From: Chinchilla lanigera
Taxonomy: Eukaryota > Chordata > Mammalia > Rodentia > Chinchillidae
Assembly (NCBI RefSeq): GCF_000276665.1
Contig: NW_004955446.1
Coordinates: 8,457,636-8,521,635, forward strand
Direction of reading: 5' to 3'
Length of the DNA: 64,000 nt
In this document: positions 46,535-57,200 of the stretch, in pieces
Position numbering within the stretch: the first letter of the stretch is position 1
How the letters are laid out: each line of letters opens with the position of its first letter
Translations under genes and position numbers: made by a program
The notes under the pieces: model-generated
The model's input: only the letters and a program-made list of their open reading frames with translations
Database searches by the model: none
What the model was told of the DNA's origin: nothing

Positions 46535-47100
46535 CGCTGCTCTGATTGGTTATTCCTCTCCTTTTAAATCTTCAATAGCTTTTTAGCACCTGTTCCTAGA
46601 TATAGTTCTAACCCTTCACCTTTTGGAAGAAGACCCTTCTCTTCCCCAGCCCCTGCTCATTCCTACAGACTTCCCGTGACACTGCCCCATGTCTCTGCAT
46701 AGCTTCTTCTTGCCACACACATGTGGGGTTTGTATTGCTGAACTCTGAGTAGCTTCAGGGTACCCTTCCTAGCTGAACTACAATCTCCTATTTGATGACT
46801 CCTCTACCTTCATCCCTTTCCACTGGTTAACTGCTGCTTTTCATGTAAGCGGATGTCACTTCCTCGAGGCGCCCTTTCTGCCTTCTCCCATTTCCAAGCT
46901 TAGGCTTCTCTATTGTCCTAGTTTCCTGTGTATCCCTCTGCCATGATCTGTATCTCATTGAATTGTAATAATGGATTTACTAGTGTTTCTTTCTAGAAAA
47001 GTATATTTTTGGACGGCCAATGCCCCTCCACCAACATTCCCCAGGACTCTCTGGGACACAGTAGGTATTTAATAATAGTTGAAAAATGAGTAAGTATGTA
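46535..47100 (+). mobile_element. L2 LINE 3' end, longest copy in the window
   Basis: Runs through most L2 3' landmarks: 'aatcttcaatagctttttag' (L2: 'ctccaatggcttcc'), 'cccctgctcattcctacaga', 'ggatgtcacttcctcgaggc' (L2: 'aaatgtcacctcctcagag'), 'tgtatctcattgaattgtaa', and the end 'gacacagtaggtatttaata' with 'atagttgaaaaatgag' (L2: 'gcacatagtaggcgctcaataaat..ttgaatgaatga'). Confidence 0.88.
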
Positions 47101-48049
47101 AATTTATGTAATGAAAACATATACCTGCCTGAGCATTAGAAAACAAAATTAATCTCAACTCTGCCACTTTATATTAATTCTGAAAATTGATTGGAAATGC
47201 TGTGGCCTAAAAAAAAAACCTATAATCTTTTCAACAATTGAGGAAATCTAAGAAGAGTTTGTGACCTTGATTCAGTGCAATTTTAGGACCAGCTTCTCTA
47301 GGCTTCTCTTAGATCTTCTCCAGTGATCCTAAAATGGGTACTGTAGTGCCATTTTTACATCTACTTCCAAATCAAGAAGAAAGGCAGCAATAGTGACTTC
47401 TGTCCCCTTTGTCAGGAGGGCAGAGCCATCCTGGAGGGCTCACCATTCTTTCTTATTGGCTGGCACTATGTCAAGTGGCTAACCCCACTGTAAGAAAGCT
47501 AAGCAAACTATGCGTTAGCATTCCTAGCCTCTACACTGGAAATAAGAGTAAGTTTGGAAATAACTGTAGGAGTATTCAGCCATGAGTTGTAAGTAGTCAG
47601 TATGAGTTATAAGCTTGGCACAAACCATATTACTTCTCTTACCCTTGTTCTTCTTTTCAGAGGGAAAAATTGGAGTGATTCTTCTTCCAGAATTAATGTT
47701 TGCTCATTCTGCAATTCCTATAGATTTTCTCTCCCAAAGTGTATAACCTTCTACTCCATGTGGTTGCTCTAGCATTTTCCAGAATGCTGCACACTGAGAA
47801 AGGACCTAGTTAGGAAAGAATCCTATCCTTTTTAGGAGAACTATGTCACAGTGTTCTCCGCAGCTCAGACTGAACAGCACAGGCCCAGATAACCTGCCCC
47901 TGACCGTACTGATCATTCTTTGTGGGAAGTCCTTCAGATTATCACAATTATCATAGTGCCTTCCACTCTTTCCTTGCCTGGACTCAAATTGCCCTTGCTT
48001 GAAGTTTTTTTCGGATAATCCCTCTCAGTCCTTTCACACCCAATCTGTT
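47101..48049. other. No gene or clear repeat seen
   Basis: Unique-looking sequence. Confidence 0.45.
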
Positions 48050-48228
48050 GACACCAGACATGCTCTCTTCAATTACTCATGATTCATTTAACAGATTCCC
48101 TCTGAGTTCCTGACATGTGCTAGCACTTTTCCAGGGACTAGTGATATAGCAGAGCACCAAGCAAACAAGGCACCTCCTGTCATGGAGCCATCAGAATCAG
48201 AGGGCTGTAGGGAAGCAGATGATAAGCC

Positions 48229-48278
<50 letters not shown>

Positions 48279-48640
48279 ACCTGATTGCTTCAGATAGCAA
48301 TTGACTAGTGCCAAGGTGAGAATGGCACAGGAATGGATGGCAGAGTAACAGAGATGTGAGTATGTGTAAGGATGTGTGTGAGCCAGGGTGCATGGAGGTG
48401 GGAAACAAACCTTCAAATTTGGTGATCAGGGCAAGTCTTTAAGGCCTGAATACGGAGACGTCATCAGCATGAAGAGGAAGGGCCTCTGACGTAGAGCAAT
48501 TTTAAGTGAAAAGGTTTTCGATAAATGGGTCTGACCTGAGATAGAACCAAATGATGCCCAAAGAAGAATAGTGTTGGGAGATATGCCTAATAAAGCACAT
48601 AAGGAAGCTATCACATAGGTCATTAGGTAGGCCAGGTGAG
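48050..48640 (-). mobile_element. L2-type LINE fragment (antisense) containing a (CA)n tract
   Basis: 'cctgacatgtgctagcactt' with 'ttccagggactagtgatata', 'gcagagcaccaagcaaacaa' and 'ggcacctcctgtcatggagc' follows the common 'gtgccaggcactgttctagg', 'gatacagcagtgaacaaaac', 'ctgccctcatggagc' block. 'ggcctgaatacggagacgtc' with 'agcatgaagaggaagggc' continues it after the microsatellite. Confidence 0.7.
48230..48277. repeat. (CA)n microsatellite, 24 units
   Basis: Uninterrupted AC run of 48 bases, the longest in the window. Produces CVCVCV frames on the minus strand. Confidence 0.95.
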
Positions 48641-49377
48641 AATCCAGACTATTCTGAATGATTTTATTTTAACATTCATCCTGAGGCACCTCTGGACCAA
48701 ACTGGACACATCACTGCACATATAGCGTGGCTGGAGCAATAGCATTTATAACGTCTTCTTATGAAGGTCACTATGTTTCTATTAATGCAGACAACAGTTA
48801 TAGCACTCTTTTGGAAGTCATGTTGTGTGCTCACTTGCCACTTTGATTTCCTATAGGGTCTTTGATGCACTCTGCTCATGTCCCTGAATATTACTTGCAC
48901 AAATAGATGGAGTAGGTGGATATGATGCAAGAAGTTATTAAAATGATTCACATCACGCTTCTACCATATGAAAAAAAATATATAGTTAACGGCAAGCCTT
49001 CATCCTATCTTCGAGCAGCTTGGTGAAGCCTAAATTGAATGTTTGAAATTCATTCAGTCACTGAAATGAAATAATCTGGATGGTCCTGAAAATATATTTT
49101 TTCAGGGTTTTCCTCTCAAAGGAAAATTGAATGATAAGAAAAAATGAAGTTTAACCCCTGCCCCAAAAAGAAGAAAAAAATAAAAAGAAATTGATCGTTC
49201 CAACCAGGCAGTAGCTGGAGGAGATAAGTTCAGCTGTTCGTACTTGAGGTGAGCCAATTAAAGGTGCGTTGTCCACCTCCCAGAGGCACTAATTGCCTTT
49301 CCTGCAGCATGTCAGAGGCCCAGCATTTCCCCATGGACTGTGGAAGTTGGATATCAGTGCTGACAGGTCCAGTGGTG
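48641..49377. other. No gene seen
   Basis: Unique-looking sequence; the 91-codon minus frame (48676-48951) is unrecognised. Confidence 0.45.
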
Positions 49378-50508
49378 TGTTAGTCACTTTCCCATTGATG
49401 TGAAATACCTGACACCCACAGCTTGAAGAAGGAGAGGTTGATATTGGCTCACAGGTTTTTTGTTACTGTTTTGGTTTGGTTGGTTTGTTGGTGGGTTGGT
49501 TAGTTTCGATTTAGTTCCTAGTATGTTGGCTCCAAGGCAGAAAGGGCATGGTGGAATGGCCCAGAGGAGGAAATCTGCAGACATCATGCAAGAAGCAGAG
49601 AGAGAGGAGCAGGCAGGAAGAACACACCTTCCAGGTCGCACCCCCAGCAACACACCTCCAATCAGGCTACACCTCCTTTGTCTTTTTATTTTAAAGATAA
49701 AAAATGAAAAGATATTAAAAAACTCACATACATTTCTGAAATAACACAAAAACAATACAAGAAATACAAAATTTCAGACAAGGTGATAGGAAATTAACAA
49801 TGGTGTATTGCATATTGATACCCTCAAACTGGTTACTCAGGTAAACAAATATAGACATGTGAGATGGATCAAAGAGTTAAACATTAACTGTTCCTTTCAA
49901 AAAAGCAATAGAAGTCAGTAGTACAACTATGTTAGCTATCCTGTGTATACATATATACATAATTTTTGCCTTCTTTCTTTTCTCTTTTCCCTCAGTCCAG
50001 TTGTGCTTTACTTTTGAGCAGTTTCCTTAACTTTCATAATACCTATCGTACTTCCTACTTTTTATTCACTCTTTCAGTTTCTTACACTAGTGAGACAATA
50101 CAGTATTTACACATCCAATGTTTACATATCTGATTTATTTCACCTACGAATATGATCTCTAGTTGTATCCATTTACCTATAAAAGCTTAGAGTTTATCTT
50201 TCTTTACAGCTGAGTAATACTCCATTGTATACAAATACCACAACTTTTTTATCCATTCCTCAGTTGATGGGCATTTGAGTTGCTTCCATGATTTAGCTAT
50301 TACAAACTGCACTGCTGTAAACATGGGATGGGCTGGAGATATAGCTCAACGGCACAAGTTGCCTGCCTGGCTACACCTCCTAATAGTACATTCAGCTATT
50401 AAACATAGTAATGGATGAATCCACTAAATAGTATTGCACCCAATGATCCAATTGTTTTCCCGTCATGTGAGACTTGTGAGGGGTATTTTAAATTTAAATC
50501 ATAACAAC
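49378..50508 (-). mobile_element. MaLR-type LTR (antisense), disrupted by an L1
   Basis: Antisense LTR: 'gttagtcactttcccattga', 'tgtgaaatacctgacaccca', 'caagaagcagagagagagga' and 'cttccaggtcgcacccccag' up to 49676. It resumes at 50371 with 'ctacacctcctaatagtaca' and ends 'aatttaaatcataaca' (the reverse of TGTTATGA). A (TTGG)-type low-complexity patch is at 49455-49520. Same family as 51275. Confidence 0.78.
49677..50370 (-). mobile_element. L1 3' end (antisense) with an ID fragment at its 5' edge, 12-bp TSD
   Basis: 49677-50327 is the single-module L1 3'UTR plus ORF2 end, highly similar to 24985-25650. At 50330-50370 there are 41 bases of ID 5' sequence ('gggctggagatatagctcaa', 'cggcacaagttgcctgcctg'), and then the target resumes. 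The TSD GGCTACACCTCC at 49665-49676 and 50369-50380 encloses both parts, so L1 and ID pieces came in as one insertion or the ID was added during it. See findings. Confidence 0.85.
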
Positions 50509-51274
50509 TGGTTAGTGGGCTCGATGTTAATGCCAACCTGAGTGTGCAGCTGTTTTCCAGACAGCCCTGTGAGCTCCTCCTGCACCTTTCAAATCAGGCT
50601 CACCCTGAACCACATCTACTGTTCTGCCATGCAGTCCGCAGGGATCCAGAGAACTGTCCTCTCCCATATGGCACAGAGTTTTGATTCATCCTTTTCTCTC
50701 CCCTATCAGTGGGTATTCTAGAAGACAGTTTTATGATGACATTCACAGCTACCATTAAAGCCAGATAAAAATAAAACAGGATGTCAATATAGAACTAATG
50801 ATGTGTGTTGGTGTAAATGTGTAATAATAATAAAAAGAATAGACATCTGTTTGCAAAGGTACCATTTTAAAACCACAGGGCTTTAAATGAAGCCAATCTA
50901 TAAATGGACCAACATATGTGAATGTTTGCAGATGTCTTTCAGCCATGAAAATCACCCCATAGACAGTTGACTTGGAGTTAGAAAGCAAACTATAGGCACT
51001 GGATGCTTTACTGCAGCACCTTCCTGAGGTGCTAATCTAACTATCTTCATGATGCACCTTTCAAATCAGGCACCTTTCAAATTAAGGAGATAAATGGGAG
51101 CAATTTAGAGGTCACAGAAGGAGTGTTAGATAGGTTGGTAATCTGAAATTTCCTGCAAACTGGATTCAAAAACCATGGGAAAGTGGGGAAAAGAATCAAA
51201 GGAAGCTTTATAGGAGGAAAGTAAGCATTCTTCACAGAAGTACCAAAATGCCCAGAAAAATTTAGGTATGAATG
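50509..51274. other. No gene seen
   Basis: A 19-bp direct repeat, TGCACCTTTCAAATCAGGC, occurs at 50581-50599 and 51053-51071, with a further 'gcacctttcaaat' at 51070-51082. Confidence 0.5.
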
Positions 51275-51685
51275 GCTGTCTTAGTCACTTTTATGTCACT
51301 GAGACGCAACCTCCCAATCTTCACAAATTAAAGTAGAGATTTGTTTCCGCTCACATGTTAGAAGTTTTAGTCCACTATTGACAGACTCGAAGGAAGCAAA
51401 ACATGGCGAAAGGGCGTATCACAGAGGAAAGTTGCTCACTTCCTGGTAGACAGGAAACAGATTGAGAGGAGAGGAGCTGGGAGGCAGACGACCCTTCCAG
51501 GTTGCACCCCCAGTGACCTGCCTCCTCCCACCAGACCCCACCTCCTAACAGCACACTTGGCCATAGATTCATCAGTAGACTAATTTACTGATGAGCATAG
51601 AGCCCCCCAATCCAATCACCTTTCAAAAGCCCAACCTCTGAGCACATGAAGCTTCAGGGTCATTCCAGATCTATGTCATAAAAAA
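51275..51685 (-). mobile_element. MaLR-type solo LTR (antisense)
   Basis: 'gtcttagtcacttttatgtc' with 'actgagacgcaacctcccaa', 'gcaaaacatggcgaaagggc', 'gttgctcacttcctggtaga', 'ccaggttgcacccccagtga' and 'ccagaccccacctcctaaca' matches 49378 and the reverse of 26096. No viral gene attached; the 65-codon frame inside is chance. Confidence 0.8.
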
Positions 51686-51754
51686 TGGCAATGGTCAGTA
51701 CTGTTCCTGGTTTGGTACAGCATGGTAGAAACACCCCAAGGGTATGGGTCAGGA

Positions 51755-51865
51755 ATTCTTCATGGCTCCACTACTGCCCAGCTGAGTGACACTAGGCAGG
51801 TCTCTCACTCACTTTGAGTCTCTTTTCTTCTATGTTTGGTAAGGGGCTGGTCCCTGTTCAGTTAT
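51755..51865 (+). mobile_element. MIR SINE core (sense)
   Basis: 'cagctgagtgacactaggca' with 'ggtctctcactcactttgag' and 'tctcttttcttctatgtttg' is the MIR core ('agctgtgtgaccttgggcaagt', 'ctcagtttcctcatctg'). Confidence 0.8.
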
Positions 51866-52569
51866 TCAAACTGTAGTCAGCATAGGAGCCTGGAATGCAG
51901 ATGCTGGATGGGTGGTGTGGATGTGATGCAGTAAATAGGAGTGACTCTGGATTCTCTCTACCCTATTTCTTGCAGCTCCACTCCTATCTCTTTCTATATT
52001 GAGTTCTCTATAAGACCCTACTTTTAAGAAGGTTTCAGTGATTAAAAAGATAAAGGTTAAATATTCCTAGTTATTGATTAAGTTCTTCCAGGTACAAAGT
52101 ACTACAATTCGAAAATACAAATTAAACTATATAAATGATATACAGCTATCTAGCTATCTTTAGACATTACCAAATTATCACCAAGCAATATTTTTTTGGT
52201 TTTTTTTTTCACCAAGTAATAGTTAACTAACCCCTAGAAAGAATATACTGATGAGCAACATATACTGTTGATAAACTATGGATAAGCCATAAAACTAAAA
52301 TGATTTTGTTTTTATTTTCTTTAAAGACTGGTGAACTTGTGTTTGTAGAAAGCTGTGTGTTCTATTTATTCTTGCCACATCTTCAGGGAAATTCTAGAAC
52401 CTGTTAATAACTCTTTTTGTATAAAAATTATGTTTTAGAATTCCTCAAGGTGGTGTAGTAGTTTTCTTGGAGATTCTGGAAGGGTGTCATAATTAACATT
52501 ATAGACTCCATTACCTAGATCTTGATTTAGAGCACATAATTATGTGCTCAGAACCCTCACAGATAGAAG
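51866..52569. other. No gene seen
   Basis: Unique-looking apart from the tail-only insertion at 52191-52208. Confidence 0.45.
52191..52208 (-). mobile_element. Insertion made only of a SINE tail (T7-GG-T9)
   Basis: The sequence TTTTTTTGGTTTTTTTTT is flanked by TCACCAAGCAATA (52178-52190) and TCACCAAGTAATA (52209-52221), a 13-bp duplication with one difference. Read on the minus strand the insert is A-rich with internal 'cc', like the tail of the ID SINEs here ('gagaaaaacc' plus A). It looks like a retroinsertion truncated down to its tail. Confidence 0.7.
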
Positions 52570-52614
52570 ATTCATTCATTCATTCATTCATTCATTCATT
52601 CATTCATTCATTCA
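52570..52614. repeat. (ATTC)n microsatellite, 11 units
   Basis: Perfect ATTC units, fused to the 5' edge of the L2 piece that follows. It is an expansion of the L2 terminal TGAA repeat. Confidence 0.93.
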
Positions 52615-52740
52615 GCAAATTTTGTGTGGGTATCTACCATGCAATAGACACATTCCTGGCACCTATCTTCATCGATGAATGAAACAGAATACATTCCTGC
52701 CTTAGTGGAGTATATATTCTACATTGGCGAGGCCCAGCCT
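52615..52740 (-). mobile_element. L2-type LINE 3' end (antisense)
   Basis: 'gtatctaccatgcaatagac' with 'cctggcacc', then 'acattcctgccttagtggag' and 'tatatattctacattgg', equals 'gcacctactatgtgccagg', 'ccctgccctcatggagc' and 'ttacattctagtggg'. Confidence 0.75.
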
Positions 52741-52999
52741 TTTAGAGCTTTCAATCATACAAACAGCCTGTTGCAGCATGTGTGCCACAGGTTTGCCACC
52801 ACTCTATGATAGGTTGGTTGAAGATTTAGACATATGTAACATCACTTTCTTACAAGAAACTTAGAGTCTAGTTAGGAAAATCAAAAATTAACACATCCAG
52901 CAATAAGAAGATAAATAGCTGGTGAACATACTAACTGTTATGGTGGTTTCAGAGGAGGAAGGCAGTTGGACTTGGCTAGACCCTGAACATGAGGTAGAA

Positions 53000-53075
53000 T
53001 GAGATACATAGCCCCTGGCTTAGTGTCTGGCACATAGCTGTAATTTCTTAGTAAATGTGTATTGAGTAAGTGAAA
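53000..53075 (+). mobile_element. L2/MIR 3' terminus (sense)
   Basis: 'cttagtgtctggcacatagc' with 'cttagtaaatgtgtattgag' matches the shared 'cagtgcctggcacatagtaggcgctcaataaat' 3' end. Confidence 0.65.
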
Positions 53076-53500
53076 TACTAGGGCTAACTGGGCAGCATGT
53101 CACAAACTTGAGTAATAGGAAATTGATGGGTGGGGGGTTGGTAGTGTTGAATGAACCTGGGTGAAGAAAGCCTTAGATGAGAGATGGGGAACTATATATG
53201 TTAAATGTTATGGAGCCCAGTGAAGTGACCCAAGGGAGACTTAACATGGGGAGACAAGAGTGTGAATGTTTTCCAAGATGGCTTTCTCCCCTTGATAGAT
53301 GAGTCTTGGAGGAATAGTATAGGGCAGATAGATGAGAGAGCTGAGGTGTCTCTGAGACAGAGATAAATTAGAAAGAAATCAGGTGTATCATGGAATTTTT
53401 TTCTCAAGGAATTAACTTTCCTTCCCATATCAACATGAAACACTTAGCTCTATTTTAGCTGTGAACCTCTCCCTGTTCTCACTTTCTCTTTCCATTCTAG

Positions 53501-53578
53501 GTAGATGGATGGAAGGATGGATAGGTGGATGGATGATGGATGATGGATGGATGGATGGATGGATGAGTGGATGGATAA
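53501..53578. repeat. (GGAT)n imperfect microsatellite
   Basis: About 18 GGAT/GATG units with interruptions ('gatgatggatgatgg'). Source of the IHPSIHPS peptide frame on the minus strand. Confidence 0.93.
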
Positions 53579-54020
53579 TCTTGCAAGAGGTGCAACTATG
53601 ACCAAGAAATGAGTGTTGCATCTAGAAAGATGTAGAGTAAGGTGAGAAGCAATTCAAACTTAGACCAATTCCTTTGTTTGTACCCTGTTTATCTGTTTAC
53701 AGTATACTCTATCACCCCATCCACATGTTCACATCATTGATGGAGGAGATTATTTCTGATATCTCTGTATTTATTTCTCAGCACCTAGGTAGTTTTCAAG
53801 TCATTGTTTTATAATTATACCTTCCTATTTTTCTTAGCTCAGGGAAATACATATTCATTGCAGAAAATCTAATAGATATACAGGAAAACAATAATATCAA
53901 AATGCAGGCTATCGTGTAAAACAGCGACATAAATAATACACATCATTATAACAGCAGTGATGATTATAATCATGATAATGATGTAATGATGATGATAATC
54001 CTCTTGGTAATGATGACAGT
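53579..54020. other. No gene; ATG/GAT-rich end
   Basis: A TGATGA-type degenerate patch occupies 53958-54012. Otherwise unremarkable. Confidence 0.5.
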
Positions 54021-54024
54021 GACT

Positions 54025-54255
54025 ACAAACTCTTATGTGCAAGGCACTGTTCTAGTATTTATAAAAAAAAATCAACACATGTAATCTTTGCTACATCCTA
54101 AAGAGGTATTATTCTGGGCCATCCCATTTGTCTTCTTTTATATTATTTGATAGTTGAGGTATCTGAGACAGGGAGATAAATGACCTGGCCAGGAACATAC
54201 AACAGAAGTAACAGAGGAGGAATATGGCACTCCTGGATTATAACTCTATAGTAGC
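54025..54255 (-). mobile_element. MIR SINE (antisense)
   Basis: 'cttatgtgcaaggcactgtt' with 'ctagtatttata', then 'gtaatctttgctacatccta', 'gttgaggtatctgagacagg' and 'tggatta' follow antisense MIR order ('gtgccaggcactgttct', 'aatcctcacaacaacc', 'gaggaaactgaggcac'). Confidence 0.8.
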
Positions 54256-57200
54256 ATAGGACAAGTACACTGTTTCTGAGTTATGAAATACTTTGTGGAA
54301 TAATTTACCCTCACCAAACTCTAACTCCAAACTATCTATTCCAAGCAGGAGTCCTAACCATAAGGCCTCTAACCATCAATCTAGTACCTGAGGTCAATCA
54401 TCGACCTTCATGTAATAACAAGCTAGCTGTTTCCATGCTATCTAGCCTGAGGCACTGACGCACAGAGTTCATGCTACCTCTCTTGTGGGGCACACAGCTC
54501 TTCAACGGAAGGTGATGGGAAAGGCTAGCCAAACGCAGGGTGGGAGGGAAGAGGGCTTATTTCAGCAGCATTTAAATCCTAGGTAGGGTGCTGCCCTAAA
54601 GTACTGGATGAACTGACGGTATAAAAGAGCAAGTGGTCTAAGGAACTCTTTGTCTGGCAAAGCAAGCTGTTTACCTCTTTTGCAGTGAAAAAGAATCCCT
54701 TTTAATTTGCAAGATTACAGGGCACCGTAGAACGAATGAAAATTCATAAGTAAGTGATGCGATGTCAGTCAAGGAAAGAACACACAAACTGTTGCCATGT
54801 GTCTTGAACATTATCAGAGTAATTCAAAGACCCAGCATTCTTTTCAGATCTCATGGCAAGTGTTAGCTATGTAGCTTCTGAAACTTTAATTAAAAATGAA
54901 ACTCTTCAGTGTTAACAATAATAAAAAAAAAAATGCTTCTGTGCAGCTCCAGATGGAACATTTTGTGGTAAACAAGTTCACTGTTGCCTACTGAACTAAC
55001 AATCTTCCAGAGGCCTGCCCTGCCCCTGGCTCTGTCCGTCCCCACTACCTGCTTTGGCCTTTATCCCTAGCCCTAGTCTGTTGGACCAGAGAAGTACACA
55101 AAATAAAAATCTGCAAAATCTTGTACATAATGTGCAGAGCACAAACGAGCTGGGGTAAGTGAACTAAGACCCCATTTGAGATCCATGTCAGGAAAAGAGG
55201 GAGGCATTCTCTTTCTTGGAAAAGTGGAACAGAGTTTATGATTTAAATGTTACTAATGCATTTGCTAAAGCTTTCAACAAAGGGTCATTCACTGTGATTC
55301 CAGCACTTGAATTCAGAAAAGCCAATTATCTGAACAAATGACTCAAGGAAACAATAGCACAGATATATTTTAATGGAATATTTCTCTCCTATAATCCCTT
55401 CTTATTTGAGACATAATGTTTTATTTCTACAAGTTGAACTGGGGAAAATTTCAGGTGCCATCACCACTGCTATGAGGTTAATTTCACCAGTGCTATCTCT
55501 CCAGACTGGCATTCAGCTGGTCATTTGGTTGACAGTGAGCTGGCAGAGCCAACTGAGATAATAGTTTCCCACTTACCATGTGTAAATGGAATCTGCTTTT
55601 GAATGCTATTACATCAGTGCCATCTTTTCTCAACCTGATATTTTTTATTTCACTAAAAACACTTTATTTGTACATCTACTTTATGTAGTATTTGGTACTA
55701 CATTTAAAAAATATTAATAGTATTGTCAAGGAGCTTGCTGGGAGGAAGAAAAATGGCACATTCTTGAATTTCATCCTGTGAGGGGCTGAGTTTCTCCATA
55801 TTATTCATCCAGAGTAGGACACATATTATTGGAAAGGCTGTAACTTTAACGTCGTCCTAGAAGCCTCTTTCAGCTGGTACAAACTTCCTGAAATCTTGTA
55901 ATAAACTTCACTTTCCAAACATAACGCATTTTACTCTGAAACGTTTGCATTCTCCGTTCTACTGAGCTAATCGTGGTTGAGTATGTCTGCACACATCTTT
56001 GATTATGTTCTTAGCACGTAGCTAAAATCCTTTTCTCCTTTGTGGGTTATGATAAAGGTAAGTCTTGCTCTTCTCCCAGGAAGCAACACTATTCTCCTTG
56101 ATTAAGAATGTGACATAGAAAGTGCAGTGGCTTTAAAGTTTAAAATCTTCTCTCCCTTTTTGTTCTCGCCATCCAGATGCAAGCATTAGTATCCAGCTTA
56201 AAAGCCTTAGCCCGCATAGTGCTCTTCCCCCAGGATGGATTTTGCATAGTCTACTTTCCTCCATGAAGATATATGTTGGACATATTATATGCTCAAACTA
56301 AACTGGGTGTGTTTTTCTAAGAGAACTTGCCAAGCAGTGTGGCAGGATTTACTATACCGCAAGCATCCGCTAGGACACATGGAGAATACTTGGACTAGGG
56401 CTATGGTTGTTGAATTCATAACTAGCTTTTATTACCTTTTCTTCTATTCAGAAACACAGAGATAAGCCACTGCACTCATCTACATGTCCCTAGATACTTC
56501 TGCCAAAACTATCCTTCAGCACCCCAGACAGGACTGTGTTTATGTTCTCTGTTTTTCCACACATTAAATATATGCAAAATTATTTGGGTGATTTAAGTTG
56601 GAGATCACTCGCCCCACAGGAAATCAGTATTTCATGTACAGTTATTACTTTTGCTAATTATTAATATAAGTTTATTGTCAAATTTTTAAGTGAGCATGTG
56701 TGCATACAGAGGCTTATAAGGATGAAAGAGAAGCTAAAAGACTGCTAAAAAACAACTTTGAAAAAGTAATGACTAAACCATAGGCCCTGTGATAAGTTGT
56801 ACATTAAATGAAGGCATTTGGCTTAGGGGGAGAGTAAAGCTCACTGACAGACTATATTCCCACTGATAGCCCAAGCATTCCGTAAATTGTATCTACCCAG
56901 AGAAGCTGGCATTGTCCTGGGAATAACTGTCTCCATTGTATCAGCGAAGAAATTAAAAACAAGAGTATTCCTCATGAACATATGTCCAGGTAATAATAAA
57001 GAAGGGCTCACACCTAATGACATGGCACCATAGGCTCCCCACCCTCCAAACTATCAAGCCCTTTTTCAACTACATGGATTTGCTCCATTCTCTGCTATAA
57101 GACCTGATGCACAAAAAATGCAGGATTATCTGGTTGTGTGTTACATTTTTAGATTTTTTCATAAAAACAGGTTTTAATGGCCTTATCAAAAGAGACAATT

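Noticed and set aside
48088..48416. Minus-strand frames with CVCVCV runs as cysteine-rich proteins
   Set aside because: Translation of a (CA)n microsatellite; the same applies to 8500-8691.
53430..53621. IHPSIHPS repeat protein
   Set aside because: Translation of the (GGAT)n microsatellite.
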